Notes: generated by a model from the sequence alone, not told the origin. DNA of 56,641 nucleotides from Emergencia sp. (GCA_022767345.1 JALEOD010000012.1:1-56641); one strand, 5' to 3'; shown: positions 25,653 through 34,983, counted from the stretch's first letter. Numbers and translations: made by a program.

Positions 25653-25690
25653 AAAAACTGCTGCTAAAAAGTGGCAGTTTTTGTTGTTTT
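25653..25690 (+). terminator. Terminator of fprA
   Basis: AAAAACTGC (25653-25661) pairs with GCAGTTTTT (25674-25682), followed by a T-rich tail. Confidence 0.85.
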
Positions 25691-25734
25691 TACGCATTTT
25701 TATATATTTTTTTGGATAAATTCGCGTTTGCCTG

Positions 25735-25763
25735 TTGACAAGTAAATATCAAACCAATAGAAT
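25735..25763 (+). promoter_or_regulatory. Promoter of hydrogenase operon 1
   Basis: TTGACA (25735-25740), 17 bp and TAGAAT (25758-25763). The -35 region GTTGACAAGT is identical to that of the second hydrogenase operon. Confidence 0.75.
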
Positions 25764-25840
25764 GAAAGTATAACAAAAAGATAGAAAGGAAAAGGCATCG
25801 CTTTTGCCAAAAAGGCATTGATGCAAGGTGTACGACAAAC

Positions 25841-26314
25841 ATGCTGGAAAAAGAGTATTACGACAAAACCGATGAAATCATTGCGTCCCATGGGCGAACC
25901 CAGAAGGATCTGATTCCAATTATACAGGAGATACAAGAAGAGTATCGCTACCTTCCGCCGGAGCTTCTCAGTTATGTTGCAGGTGAACTGAACATACCGG
26001 AGTCCCAGGCCTACAGTGTAGCGACTTTTTATGAAAATTTCTCTTTTGAGCCAAAGGGCAAATATCTGATTAAAGTCTGTGACGGAACTGCCTGTCATGT
26101 GCGTAAGTCCATTCCGATTCTGGAAGCGCTGTACAGTGAGCTGGGGCTTTTCAAGGGGAAGCAGACCACTGAGGACATGATGTTTACTTTAGAAACCGTA
26201 TCCTGTTTAGGTGCATGCGGACTGGCGCCGGTGCTGACCGTGAATGACAAGGTATATCCGGCTATGACACCGGAAAAAGCGATTGCTTTAGTCCGCGAAT
26301 TGAGAGGAGCGTAA
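25841..26314 (+). CDS. hydC: NADH-dependent [FeFe]-hydrogenase 1, NuoE-like subunit
   Basis: This 157-residue protein is the thioredoxin-fold [2Fe-2S] subunit of a trimeric hydrogenase (HydC type, homologous to NuoE). The four cluster cysteines are CDGTAC at about residues 83-88 and CLGAC at about 125-129, in the family spacing. An N-terminal helical domain begins DEIIASHGRTQKDLIPIIQE. The start has only a weak ribosome binding site (AAGGTG), which may mean lower translation or a different upstream start. It is the first gene of a three-gene operon with one-base spacing to the NuoF-like gene. Confidence 0.93.
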   Translation: MLEKEYYDKTDEIIASHGRTQKDLIPIIQEIQEEYRYLPPELLSYVAGELNIPESQAYSVATFYENFSFEPKGKYLIKVCDGTACHVRKSIPILEALYSELGLFKGKQTTEDMMFTLETVSCLGACGLAPVLTVNDKVYPAMTPEKAIALVRELRGA

Positions 26315-26315
26315 A

Positions 26316-28202
26316 ATGAATAAAATTACAGACAGACAGTCTCTCGCTAAAGTTCGTGAGGCTTCCAAAAAAGAAATAGAAAGCAACAAATGCAGAATTT
26401 TAATCTGTGCCGGAACCGGCTGTATCGCCGGTGGTTCTGCGCAGATTTACGATAAAATGTGCGAGCTGGTTGCGCAGAATCCCGACGTAGAAGTTGTATT
26501 TGAACCGGAAGTTGCTCACGGTGACGGTGATGTTGTCGTTCGCAAGAGCGGCTGCCATGGATTCTGTGAGATGGGACCTCTGATGAAGATTGAGCCGCAG
26601 GATATCCTTTACACCAAGGTAAAGCTGGAGGACTGCGAAGAGATTTTCCACAGAACTATCGAAAGAGGGGAACTCATTACCAGACTGGTGTTCCAGCAGG
26701 ACGGCAAAGAATGTCCAAAGCAGAATGAGATTCATTTCTACGAAAAACAGCACAGAAGCGTACTGAAGAACTGCGGTTCCATCGACGCGGAACACATTCA
26801 GGAATACATCGCTATCGGCGGTTATACCGCTTTGGAAAAGGCTTTGTTTGAAATGACACCGCAGCAGGTCATCGATGAAGTGCTTGCAGCAGGTCTTCGC
26901 GGCAGAGGCGGCGCGGGTTTTCCTACTGGAAAGAAGTGGACCCAGGTTGCAAGACAGGAAGAAAAGAAGCGTTACGTTGTCTGCAACGGTGACGAAGGCG
27001 ACCCTGGCGCATTTATGGACAGAAGTATCATGGAAGGCGACCCCCACAAGATGATTGAAGGTATGGCGCTGGCTGCTTATGCTGTAGGCTCTGATGAAGG
27101 CTATATCTACGTTCGCGCAGAGTATCCTCTGGCAATCAGCCGTCTGAAAAATGCCATTGCACAGGCAGAAGAAGCAGGGCTTCTGGGCGATAACATCATG
27201 GGCACAGACTTTTCCTTTAAGTTACATATCAATAGAGGCGCAGGCGCCTTTGTATGCGGTGAAGGAAGCGCGCTGACCTCCTCCATCGAAGGCAACCGCG
27301 GCATGCCGAGAGTAAAACCGCCTAGAACTGTAGAGCAGGGACTCTTTGACAAACCTACCGTTCTGAACAATGTAGAAACCTATGCAAATGTACCGACTAT
27401 CATCGCGGAGGGCGCAGAAAAATTTGCAAGCATTGGAACAGAAAACAACTCCGGCACCAAGGCATTCGCTCTGACCGGAAGTGTAAAACATACAGGACTG
27501 ATTGAAGTACCGATGGGAACCACTTTGCGCGAAGTCATCTTCGATATCGGCGGCGGCATCAAGGACGACAGAAAGTTTAAGGCAGTACAGATTGGAGGAC
27601 CTTCCGGCGGCTGTCTGACTGAAGAACATCTGGACATGAAACTGGACTTCGACTCTCTGAAGAAGATTGGAGCGATGATCGGTTCCGGCGGTATGGTAGT
27701 TATGGACGAGAATACCTGTATGGTAGAGGTATCCCGTTTCTTCATGAACTTTACCCAGAACGAGAGCTGCGGCAAGTGCGTTCCGTGTCGTGAAGGTACG
27801 AAACGTATGCTGGAAATCTTAGAGAGAATCGTCGGCGGCAAAGGCACTCTGGAAGATTTAGACATGCTGGAAGAGCTGGCAGAGACTATCACGGATACAG
27901 CTCTTTGCGGCCTTGGAAAGTGCGCGGCGCAGCCGGTTATGAGTACGCTGAAATTCTTCCGCGAGGAGTATGAACAGCACGTACTGGAAAAGAGATGTAT
28001 TTCCAGAAACTGCACAGCGCTGCAGAAATTTATCATTGACCCTGACAAGTGCAAAGGCTGCAGCAAGTGCGCGAGAAACTGCCCGGCAGGCGCGATTTCC
28101 GGTCAAATCAGAAAAGCATATCATATTGACACTGATGCTTGTATCAAGTGCGGCGCATGTCTGTCTGACTGCGCATTTGATGCAATTCATATCGAGTGGT
28201 AG
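26316..28202 (+). CDS. hydB: NADH-dependent [FeFe]-hydrogenase 1, NuoF-like subunit
   Basis: The 628-residue flavoprotein subunit passes electrons between NAD(H) and the hydrogenase subunit. In order: an N-terminal thioredoxin-like [2Fe-2S] domain (CAGTGC...GCHGFCEMGP), the FMN/NAD Rossmann-like core (GLRGRGGAGFPTG; VCNGDEGDPGAF), a [4Fe-4S] site SCGKCVPCREG, and a C-terminal 2x[4Fe-4S] ferredoxin domain (CKGCSKCARNC; CIKCGACLSDC). This is the layout of electron-bifurcating HydB proteins. One difference from its paralogue at 30937: the loop normally CGEETAL reads CGEGSAL, removing a glutamate near the NADH site. Confidence 0.95.
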   Translation: MNKITDRQSLAKVREASKKEIESNKCRILICAGTGCIAGGSAQIYDKMCELVAQNPDVEVVFEPEVAHGDGDVVVRKSGCHGFCEMGPLMKIEPQDILYTKVKLEDCEEIFHRTIERGELITRLVFQQDGKECPKQNEIHFYEKQHRSVLKNCGSIDAEHIQEYIAIGGYTALEKALFEMTPQQVIDEVLAAGLRGRGGAGFPTGKKWTQVARQEEKKRYVVCNGDEGDPGAFMDRSIMEGDPHKMIEGMALAAYAVGSDEGYIYVRAEYPLAISRLKNAIAQAEEAGLLGDNIMGTDFSFKLHINRGAGAFVCGEGSALTSSIEGNRGMPRVKPPRTVEQGLFDKPTVLNNVETYANVPTIIAEGAEKFASIGTENNSGTKAFALTGSVKHTGLIEVPMGTTLREVIFDIGGGIKDDRKFKAVQIGGPSGGCLTEEHLDMKLDFDSLKKIGAMIGSGGMVVMDENTCMVEVSRFFMNFTQNESCGKCVPCREGTKRMLEILERIVGGKGTLEDLDMLEELAETITDTALCGLGKCAAQPVMSTLKFFREEYEQHVLEKRCISRNCTALQKFIIDPDKCKGCSKCARNCPAGAISGQIRKAYHIDTDACIKCGACLSDCAFDAIHIEW

Positions 28203-28216
28203 GAGGAAGAATAATC

Positions 28217-29908
28217 ATGGGATTTATGACAATCAACAATAGAAAAGTAGAATTTACAGATGAAAAAAATGTGCTGACGGTCATTCGTAATGCAGGCATT
28301 GACATCCCTACTTTCTGTTATCACTCCGAACTTTCTACCCACGGCGCATGTCGTCTGTGCGTAGTGGAGGATGACAAGGGAAAAGTCTTTGCGTCTTGCT
28401 CGGAAAGACCAAGAGACGGCATGAAGATTTTTACACATACACGTAAAATTCAGCATCACAGAAAGATGGTAATCGAGCTGCTGCTGGCTGCCCACTGCAG
28501 AGACTGCACAACCTGTGCGGCAAACGGTGTCTGCGACCTGCAGAATCTGGCAAACCGACTGGGCGTGACCAATATTCGTTTTGACAACTACAGAGAACAG
28601 TATCCGCTGGATACTACATCTCCTTGTGTTGTAAGAGACGCAAATAAGTGTATTCTTTGCGGTGACTGCGTGCGTATGTGTCACGAGGTAGAGGGCGTCG
28701 GCGTTTTGGGCTTTACCAACAGAGGTTCCAACATGCTGATGACCACGCCGTTTTTGAGAGACTTAAATGAAACCAACTGTGTCGGCTGCGGACAGTGCCG
28801 CGTGGTTTGTCCGACCGGTGCAATCACAATTAAATCCGATACGGAACCTGTATGGAAGCTTTTGGAAGATAAAAACGTTCGTGTTGTTGCGCAGATTGCG
28901 CCGGCAGTTCGTGTAGCCATCGGCGAAGCTTTCGGTATGGAAAAGGGCGTCAACGCACTGGGTCATCTGGCGGCGGCAATGAGATATATCGGCTTTGAGG
29001 AAGTTTACGACACAGATTTCGGCGCTGACCTTACCGTAATTGAAGAGGGCAAGGAACTTGTGGAACGCCTGAAATCCGGCGAAAATCTGCCCCTGTTCAC
29101 TTCCTGCTGCCCGGCATGGGTAAAGTTCTGTGAAGACAGATATCCGGAGTTTGCAAAGAATATTTCCACCTGCCGCAGCCCGCAGCAGATGTTTGGCGCG
29201 CTGATTAAAGAAGAAGCCAGAATGAAGAAAGGCGAAGATTCCAGAAGGACAGTTGTGGTTTCTATTATGCCTTGTACTGCAAAGAAAGGCGAAATTCTTC
29301 GTCCGGAACACTTCACTGAAGGTGAACAGAATGTTGACTACGTTCTGACTACTACAGAAATTGCCGAGATGATTAAATCTATCGGTATCGACATGGCAAA
29401 GCTGACACCGGAAGCCCTCGATATGCCGTTCGGTATGTCCTCCGGTGCGGGTGCAATCTTCGGAAACACCGGTGGTGTAACAGAAGCGGTTCTTCGTTTC
29501 CTGATGAACAGCAACAAACCGGAAGAACTGGATGAAATTAAATTTTCCGGCGTTCGCGGCAACGACGCGATTAAGGAAGCAACGGTAAATCTTGACGGCA
29601 AGGATGTAAGAATTGCCATCGTAAACGGTCTGGGCAATGCCAGCAAGATTTTGGACGAGATGAAGGAAGGTATTGTAAAGTACGACTTTATCGAAGTGAT
29701 GACCTGCAGACACGGCTGTGTCAACGGCGGCGGACAGCCGGTTTCCCTCGGACAGGAACCGACTACTGCAGTGGCAAGACAGAACGGTCTCTATCGTTTT
29801 GACAGCCGTTCCCAGATTAAATCTTCCGGACAGAACCCGGTAGCGCTGAATCTGTACGAAGGCATTCTCAAAGGAAAAGAACATAAGCTTCTGCATAACG
29901 AAAAATAA
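28217..29908 (+). CDS. hydA: [FeFe]-hydrogenase 1 catalytic subunit
   Basis: The 563-residue catalytic subunit reduces protons or oxidises H2. An N-terminal [2Fe-2S] ferredoxin domain (CYHSELSTHGACRLC) is followed by a His-ligated [4Fe-4S] (H-x3-C-x2-C in HCRDCTTC) and two [4Fe-4S] sites (CILCGDCVRMC; CVGCGQCRVVC). The H-domain has all three signatures: TSCCPAW at about residue 295, MPCTAKKGE at 350 and EVMTCRHGCVNGGGQP at 493. ATG 28217 is chosen because AGGAGGAAG lies upstream. Organisation with NuoE/NuoF-like partners places it among NADH-linked, possibly ferredoxin-confurcating, group A hydrogenases. Maturation genes HydEFG are not in the window. Confidence 0.96.
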   Translation: MGFMTINNRKVEFTDEKNVLTVIRNAGIDIPTFCYHSELSTHGACRLCVVEDDKGKVFASCSERPRDGMKIFTHTRKIQHHRKMVIELLLAAHCRDCTTCAANGVCDLQNLANRLGVTNIRFDNYREQYPLDTTSPCVVRDANKCILCGDCVRMCHEVEGVGVLGFTNRGSNMLMTTPFLRDLNETNCVGCGQCRVVCPTGAITIKSDTEPVWKLLEDKNVRVVAQIAPAVRVAIGEAFGMEKGVNALGHLAAAMRYIGFEEVYDTDFGADLTVIEEGKELVERLKSGENLPLFTSCCPAWVKFCEDRYPEFAKNISTCRSPQQMFGALIKEEARMKKGEDSRRTVVVSIMPCTAKKGEILRPEHFTEGEQNVDYVLTTTEIAEMIKSIGIDMAKLTPEALDMPFGMSSGAGAIFGNTGGVTEAVLRFLMNSNKPEELDEIKFSGVRGNDAIKEATVNLDGKDVRIAIVNGLGNASKILDEMKEGIVKYDFIEVMTCRHGCVNGGGQPVSLGQEPTTAVARQNGLYRFDSRSQIKSSGQNPVALNLYEGILKGKEHKLLHNEK

Positions 29909-30035
29909 GAAAGTCAGCTATGCCGATTCTTTTTAGCGGCAGACTTTCTTGATATTGCGGAAACATCGACATTTTCGATACAAAAAGAAACTTAATTTTA
30001 AATGCCGGAGCAGGCGACTCTCCGGCATTTTGTTG
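29907..30035 (+). terminator. Tandem terminators of hydrogenase operon 1
   Basis: First stem: AAGAAAGTC (29907-29915) with GACTTTCTT (29942-29950). Second: AATGCCGGAG (30001-30010) with CTCCGGCATT (30020-30029), followed by TTGTTG. Confidence 0.75.
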
Positions 30036-30290
30036 TGCGGATTTTTTTCTATGACTGGCATCTTTGCGTTATTCGGAATAATATCGGGAATCGGGCGATA
30101 CGATATTCAGCTTACGCTGAAGCAGCAGAAGAAGGGTCTTCCTGGCATTCTGATTGAGCTGAAAGCAGCAGGGCTCTTCACTTTTGCCTATTCACACAAA
30201 TCAGAAATTTCGCAGTACTGAGAGGTAAAATTTGTGGTTTATTAACAAATTGTGCTTTAGTATAATAAAATTTTATGGATTTTCGCCTGA
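30036..30290. other. Intergenic stretch without recognised gene
   Basis: Between the tandem terminators and the promoter of hydrogenase operon 2. A plus-strand frame exists but starts inside the terminators and has no ribosome binding site. I see no gene, RNA or repeat here. Confidence 0.5.
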
Positions 30291-30297
30291 CTAAAAG

Positions 30298-30326
30298 TTG
30301 ACAAGTCAGAAAATTTGTTATAAAAT
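30298..30326 (+). promoter_or_regulatory. Promoter of hydrogenase operon 2
   Basis: TTGACA (30298-30303), 17 bp and TAAAAT (30321-30326), about 110 bp before the first gene. The leader is AT-rich. Confidence 0.75.
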
Positions 30327-30437
30327 GAAAACGGTGGCAGAAGTTAAAAAAATAACTAATTTGAGTTAAAAATTTAACGATATATTGCTGCTTAATGTCA
30401 TTATATCTATATCTATTTATTTTCGAAGGAGAGAAAC

Positions 30438-30923
30438 ATGTGTAACTGCAAAGAAATGACTGCAAAGTTCGCGCAGCTTGATGAAATCATCAAAAAGCAC
30501 AAAGATGAAAGAGGCGCACTGATTCCAATCCTCCACGAAGCGCAGGAAGTTTTTGGCTACCTGCCGTATGAGGTGCAGGAAAGGATTGCCGACGGGCTTG
30601 GCGTTTCCATGGCGAAAGTTTACGGCGTCGTAACTTTTTATTCCCAATTTTCCCTGAAAAAGAAAGGAAAGTACAAGATTAATGTCTGTATGGGTACAGC
30701 CTGCTATGTAAAAGGCGCCGGAGATATTCTGGGAAAATTCCTGGAGCGGCTTTCTATTGATGTTGGGGAATGCACACCTGACGGAAAATTTTCCCTTGAC
30801 TCCTGCCGGTGTATCGGCGCTTGCGGTCTGGCTCCTGTTGTCACCATCAACGACGAGGTTTACGGAAGACTGACCCCGGAACAGGTTGACGAAATCATGA
30901 ATCAGTATGAACTTATGGAATAG
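30438..30923 (+). CDS. hydC: NADH-dependent [FeFe]-hydrogenase 2, NuoE-like subunit
   Basis: A 161-residue paralogue of the gene at 25841, with the same [2Fe-2S] cysteine pattern (CMGTACY near residue 85; CRCIGACGLAPV near 125) and N-terminal helical domain (RGALIPILHEAQEVFGYLPY). It has a far better ribosome binding site (GAAGGAGAG) than its paralogue. It begins a second complete hydrogenase operon, and the NuoF-like gene follows after 13 bp. The two copies differ at many positions, so the duplication is old or one set was acquired. Confidence 0.94.
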   Translation: MCNCKEMTAKFAQLDEIIKKHKDERGALIPILHEAQEVFGYLPYEVQERIADGLGVSMAKVYGVVTFYSQFSLKKKGKYKINVCMGTACYVKGAGDILGKFLERLSIDVGECTPDGKFSLDSCRCIGACGLAPVVTINDEVYGRLTPEQVDEIMNQYELME

Positions 30924-30936
30924 CGGGAGGATACCA

Positions 30937-32772
30937 ATGGCTAAAACAATGAAAGATATCCAGAAGATTAAAGAAGAAACCCTGCAGTCTTTTGGCAATA
31001 GAATCGGAAACGATGACGACAGAATTTATATCATGACCTGCTGCGGTACGGGCTGTACTTCATCAGGCGCAATTAAAAATAGAGAAAAGCTAAATGAGCT
31101 GATGGACAGAGACGGCTTCCATGACAAAGTACATATCGTGCAGACCGGCTGCTTCGGTCTTTGCGCTGAAGGCCCGATTCTGATGGTTTATCCGGAAAAC
31201 GTCATGTACACCAACGTTACGCCGGATGATATCAACGAAATCTGGGAAGCACACATCAGAAACGGCAGAGTTGTTGAACGTCTGCGTTCTGAAAATGAGC
31301 TGGACTTCTTCTCCAAACAGATGCGTATTTCTCTCAGAAACTGCGGCAGAATCGACCCTGAAAATATCGATGAATACATCGCTTACGGCGGTTATGAGGC
31401 CCTGGGCAAGGTTTTGACCGAAATGGAACCGGAAGATGTCATTAAAACTATGAAAGACGCAGGTCTTCGCGGAAGAGGCGGCGGTGGATTTCCTACCGGC
31501 GTAAAATGGCAGTTTGCCGCAGACCAGCAGGAAAAAGAAAAATATGTCGTATGTAATGCGGACGAGGGCGACCCGGGTGCATTTATGGATAGATCTGTAC
31601 TGGAGGGCGACCCTCATGCGGTAATCGAGGCGATGGCCATCGCAGGCTATGCAATCGGTGCGACCCAGGGTTATGTATATGTCCGTGCGGAATATCCTAT
31701 TGCGGTACAGAGACTGGCGCTTGCTATCGAACAGGCGAGAGAATACGGACTTCTCGGCGATAACGTGCTGGGCTTAAAGTTCAAGTTTGACCTGGATATC
31801 AGACTGGGCGCCGGCGCATTTGTCTGCGGTGAAGAAACAGCGCTGCTGACTTCCATCGAGGGAAATCGTGGCGAGCCGAGACTGAAACCGCCGTTTCCTG
31901 CAGTGGAGGGTCTCTTTGCAAAACCGACCATCATTAATAACGTAGAAACCCTTTCCAACATTCCGCAGATTATCTTAAAGGGTGCGGACTGGTTTGCGGG
32001 AATCGGTACAGAAAAATCCAAAGGCACCAAGGTCTTTGCTTTGGGTGGAAAAATCAACAACACAGGTCTTGTGGAAGTGCCGATGGGAACCACTCTGCGC
32101 GAAATTATTTATGAAATCGGCGGCGGCATTCCCAACGGAAAGAAGTTCAAGGCTGTGCAGACAGGCGGACCTTCCGGCGGCTGTATTCCGGCAGAATTCT
32201 TGGATTCCCCGATAGACTACGATTCCCTCATTGAACTGCAGTCCATGATGGGTTCCGGCGGTATGATTGTTATGGACGAAGATACATGTATGGTAGATAT
32301 TGCTAAATTCTATCTGGAATTTACCGTAGATGAATCCTGCGGAAAATGTCCTCCTTGCCGTATCGGTACGAAGAGAATGCTGGAAATTTTGACAAAGATT
32401 ACCGATGGAAAAGGAACTTTGGAAGACCTTGACGAACTGGAATATCTGGCAAAGAACATCAAGAAAGGCGCTCTTTGCGGTCTGGGTCAGACTGCGCCGA
32501 ATCCTGTTCTTTCCACACTGAAATATTTCCGCGACGAGTACGAGGCTCACGTAGTTGAAAAGAAATGTCCTGCAGGAGTTTGCGTATCCATGCTGCGCTT
32601 TGTGGTACATGACGAGCTGTGTAAACACTGTGGTCTTTGCGCTAGAAACTGTCCTGCACAGTGTATCTCCGGCAGCAAGACAACGCCTTACGTGATTGAT
32701 AATGAAAAATGTCTCAAATGCGGCGTATGTATGGAAAAATGTCCATTTAAGGCTATCATGAAGAACGCATAA
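30937..32772 (+). CDS. hydB: NADH-dependent [FeFe]-hydrogenase 2, NuoF-like subunit
   Basis: The 611-residue flavoprotein has the same four-part architecture as the copy at 26316: N-terminal [2Fe-2S] (CGTGCTSSG...GCFGLCAEGP), FMN/NAD core (GLRGRGGGGFPTG; VCNADEGDPGAF), [4Fe-4S] SCGKCPPCRIG and a C-terminal two-cluster ferredoxin domain (CKHCGLCARNC; CLKCGVCMEKC). Here the NADH-loop reads the canonical CGEETALL. ATG 30937 is chosen after GCGGGAGGATACC; a longer frame from 30907 has no such site and overlaps the previous gene. It should reduce or oxidise NAD(H) for HydA2. Confidence 0.95.
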   Translation: MAKTMKDIQKIKEETLQSFGNRIGNDDDRIYIMTCCGTGCTSSGAIKNREKLNELMDRDGFHDKVHIVQTGCFGLCAEGPILMVYPENVMYTNVTPDDINEIWEAHIRNGRVVERLRSENELDFFSKQMRISLRNCGRIDPENIDEYIAYGGYEALGKVLTEMEPEDVIKTMKDAGLRGRGGGGFPTGVKWQFAADQQEKEKYVVCNADEGDPGAFMDRSVLEGDPHAVIEAMAIAGYAIGATQGYVYVRAEYPIAVQRLALAIEQAREYGLLGDNVLGLKFKFDLDIRLGAGAFVCGEETALLTSIEGNRGEPRLKPPFPAVEGLFAKPTIINNVETLSNIPQIILKGADWFAGIGTEKSKGTKVFALGGKINNTGLVEVPMGTTLREIIYEIGGGIPNGKKFKAVQTGGPSGGCIPAEFLDSPIDYDSLIELQSMMGSGGMIVMDEDTCMVDIAKFYLEFTVDESCGKCPPCRIGTKRMLEILTKITDGKGTLEDLDELEYLAKNIKKGALCGLGQTAPNPVLSTLKYFRDEYEAHVVEKKCPAGVCVSMLRFVVHDELCKHCGLCARNCPAQCISGSKTTPYVIDNEKCLKCGVCMEKCPFKAIMKNA

Positions 32773-32796
32773 TCGGAAAGGACGGAGGACTAAGTG

Positions 32797-34554
32797 ATGA
32801 AAAATAAAAAAAGAGTACAATTAACCATAGACGGCATGGACGTAAACGTGCCTGAGGATTATACCATTTTGCAGGCGGCAAAGCAGGTCAACATCAAAAT
32901 TCCGACCTTATGCTTTCTGAAAGATATCTGTGAAATCGGCTGCTGCCGTATGTGTCTTGTTGAAGTGGAGGGCGCAAAGAACTGGCAGGCTTCCTGCGTG
33001 CAGAAAGTCGCTGACGGCATGGTTGTAAAAACCCACACCCCGGATATTCTCAACTTCAGAAAGAAGAATCTGGAACTGATTCTTTCCAACCACCCGGCAA
33101 TGTGCCAGAGCTGTAACAGAGGATCTACAGGCTGCGAGCTGAAAACTTTAGCAAACACCATGGATACTGAATTTGCAAACTATGCAAAGAATCAGGAAAT
33201 CGTAACTGCAAATCAGGTTATGGAAATCGACAACGGCATTTCCATCATGCGTGACCCGAACCGCTGCATTCTCTGCAGAAGATGTATCAGCGTCTGTCAC
33301 AACGTACAGACTGTCGGCGCAATCGACGTCATCAACAGAGGCTTCAGCACAGTGGTAAGCACCACCTTTAACCGTCCGATTGACGAGTCGAAATGCGTCA
33401 ACTGCGGACAGTGCATCAATGTTTGTCCAACCGGCGCTCTTCAGGAGCACTCCAGCCTTGATGAACTTTGGGAAATCATGAAAGACCCTGCTAAACACGT
33501 TGTAGTGCAGACTGCACCGGCTGTCAGGGCGGCTCTTGGCGAAGAATTCGATATGCCGCTGGGCACAGATGTGACCGGAAAGATGGTAACCGCGCTGCGC
33601 ATGATTGGCTTTGACAAAGTATTTGATACAGATACCGGCGCTGACCTTACGATTATGGAAGAGGGAACAGAACTTCTGGATCGCTTGAACAACGGCGGAA
33701 AGCTGCCTCTGATTACATCCTGCTCACCGGGCTGGATTAAGTTCTGTGAGCATTTCTTCCCGGATATGCTGGATAATCTGTCTTCCTGCAAATCTCCGCA
33801 CGAAATGCTGGGTGCGATGATTAAATCCTACTATGCTGAAAAAGCAGGCATCGACCCTGCAAACATTGTAGTGGTTTCTGTAATGCCTTGTACAGCAAAG
33901 AAATTCGAGGCCCAGAGAGAGGAACTGGCAGCAAACGGCTATCCGGATGTTGATCTGGTTTTGACTACCAGAGAGCTTGCTAAGGCAATTCAGGCTTTCG
34001 GTATCGATTTCCCTGCACTGCCTGACAGCGATTTTGACAATCCTCTTGGTGTTTCCACCGGTGCGGCAACTATCTTTGGCGCGACCGGCGGCGTTATGGA
34101 AGCAGCACTGCGTACTGTGGCTGACATCATTACCGGTGAAAGTTCTGATTCTATCGATTACATGGATGTACGCGGAAAAGAAAAGGGAATCAAGGAAGTG
34201 GAACTTACCATTGGCGATGTGAAATTGAAAGCAGCTGCCGCCCATGGTCTTGGCAACGCAAGAAAGCTGATGGAAAGAATTCAGGCAGGCGAACATTTTG
34301 ACTTTGTAGAAGTCATGGCTTGTCCTGGTGGCTGTGTCAACGGCGGCGGTCAGCCGCAGCAGCCATCTTCTGTCCGCAACTGGATGGATTTGGGCGCAGA
34401 AAGAGCGAAGGCGCTGTATAAGAGTGACCACGAAAGCTTCGTGAGAAAATCTCACAAGAACCCGGTAATCAAAGAAATCTACAAGACTTATCTGGAAAAA
34501 CCAGGCAGTGAAAAGGCGCATCACCTGCTTCACACGCATTATCATGCAAGATAA
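32797..34554 (+). CDS. hydA: [FeFe]-hydrogenase 2 catalytic subunit
   Basis: The 585-residue paralogue of the gene at 28217 has the same N-terminal iron-sulfur domains (CFLKDICEIGCCRMC; HPAMCQSCNRGSTGC; CILCRRCISVC; CVNCGQCINVC). The H-cluster motifs are MPCTAKKFE (about residue 362) and EVMACPGGCVNGGGQP (about 505), but the first is TSCSPGW (about 306) instead of TSCCPxW. A serine therefore replaces one of two neighbouring cysteines that serve as cluster ligand and proton relay. The Cys/Ser alternative is, to my memory, known among clostridial hydrogenases. ATG 32797 has GGAGG 8 bp upstream. Confidence 0.95.
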   Translation: MKNKKRVQLTIDGMDVNVPEDYTILQAAKQVNIKIPTLCFLKDICEIGCCRMCLVEVEGAKNWQASCVQKVADGMVVKTHTPDILNFRKKNLELILSNHPAMCQSCNRGSTGCELKTLANTMDTEFANYAKNQEIVTANQVMEIDNGISIMRDPNRCILCRRCISVCHNVQTVGAIDVINRGFSTVVSTTFNRPIDESKCVNCGQCINVCPTGALQEHSSLDELWEIMKDPAKHVVVQTAPAVRAALGEEFDMPLGTDVTGKMVTALRMIGFDKVFDTDTGADLTIMEEGTELLDRLNNGGKLPLITSCSPGWIKFCEHFFPDMLDNLSSCKSPHEMLGAMIKSYYAEKAGIDPANIVVVSVMPCTAKKFEAQREELAANGYPDVDLVLTTRELAKAIQAFGIDFPALPDSDFDNPLGVSTGAATIFGATGGVMEAALRTVADIITGESSDSIDYMDVRGKEKGIKEVELTIGDVKLKAAAAHGLGNARKLMERIQAGEHFDFVEVMACPGGCVNGGGQPQQPSSVRNWMDLGAERAKALYKSDHESFVRKSHKNPVIKEIYKTYLEKPGSEKAHHLLHTHYHAR

Positions 34555-34577
34555 TAGATTATAATAGACATTCTCGG

Positions 34578-34616
34578 AAAACGCTCTGACAATAAAGAGT
34601 CAGAGTGTTTTCTATT
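34578..34616 (+). terminator. Terminator of hydrogenase operon 2
   Basis: AAAACGCTCTGAC (34578-34590) pairs with GTCAGAGTGTTTT (34599-34611), 13 bp including a G-U. The 370 bp from 34617 to 34983 contain no gene that I can support. Confidence 0.9.
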
Positions 34617-34983
34617 GCGGCCAAACTGTTGATATTTTTCGCTTACGGAAAAGTACGCCGAAATTAATTTCTCTTTTGCAGAAAAAAGCAAAAATATCTT
34701 GAAAAAATGCAAAAGGAATGCCCGGAGGATGGATGGAAAGCTATATATTCCGGCTAGGCGAGGAAATTTGTACAAAAATTAAGTGTGATTAGATGCTTTT
34801 CTATCGTTCTGACGGGAAATACGCGCTTCGAAGACCTGTACCGGGGCTGTCATCTGCGAACTTTCCTTTTTTTGAGGCAGCAAGGGGTAAAGTTCTGCAA
34901 TGCAGGAATTATTTTCGGCATTTGAACCGAAACGAAGCGGCTTTATGTTAGTTTGAACTGCAGAGGTACGCACATAAACCGCC

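Noticed and set aside
24482-25654. 390-codon minus-strand frame opposite fprA
   Set aside because: It is a mirror of the strongly conserved flavodiiron gene, with an unnatural His/Cys/Ile-rich composition and no ribosome binding site.
29949-30221. 90-codon plus-strand frame between the hydrogenase operons
   Set aside because: It starts inside a terminator, has no ribosome binding site and no protein-like conservation pattern; composition follows the hairpins.
34779-34973. 64-codon minus-strand frame between hydrogenase operon 2 and kal
   Set aside because: No ribosome binding site or family resemblance; the strong terminator at 34984 separates it from kal transcription.
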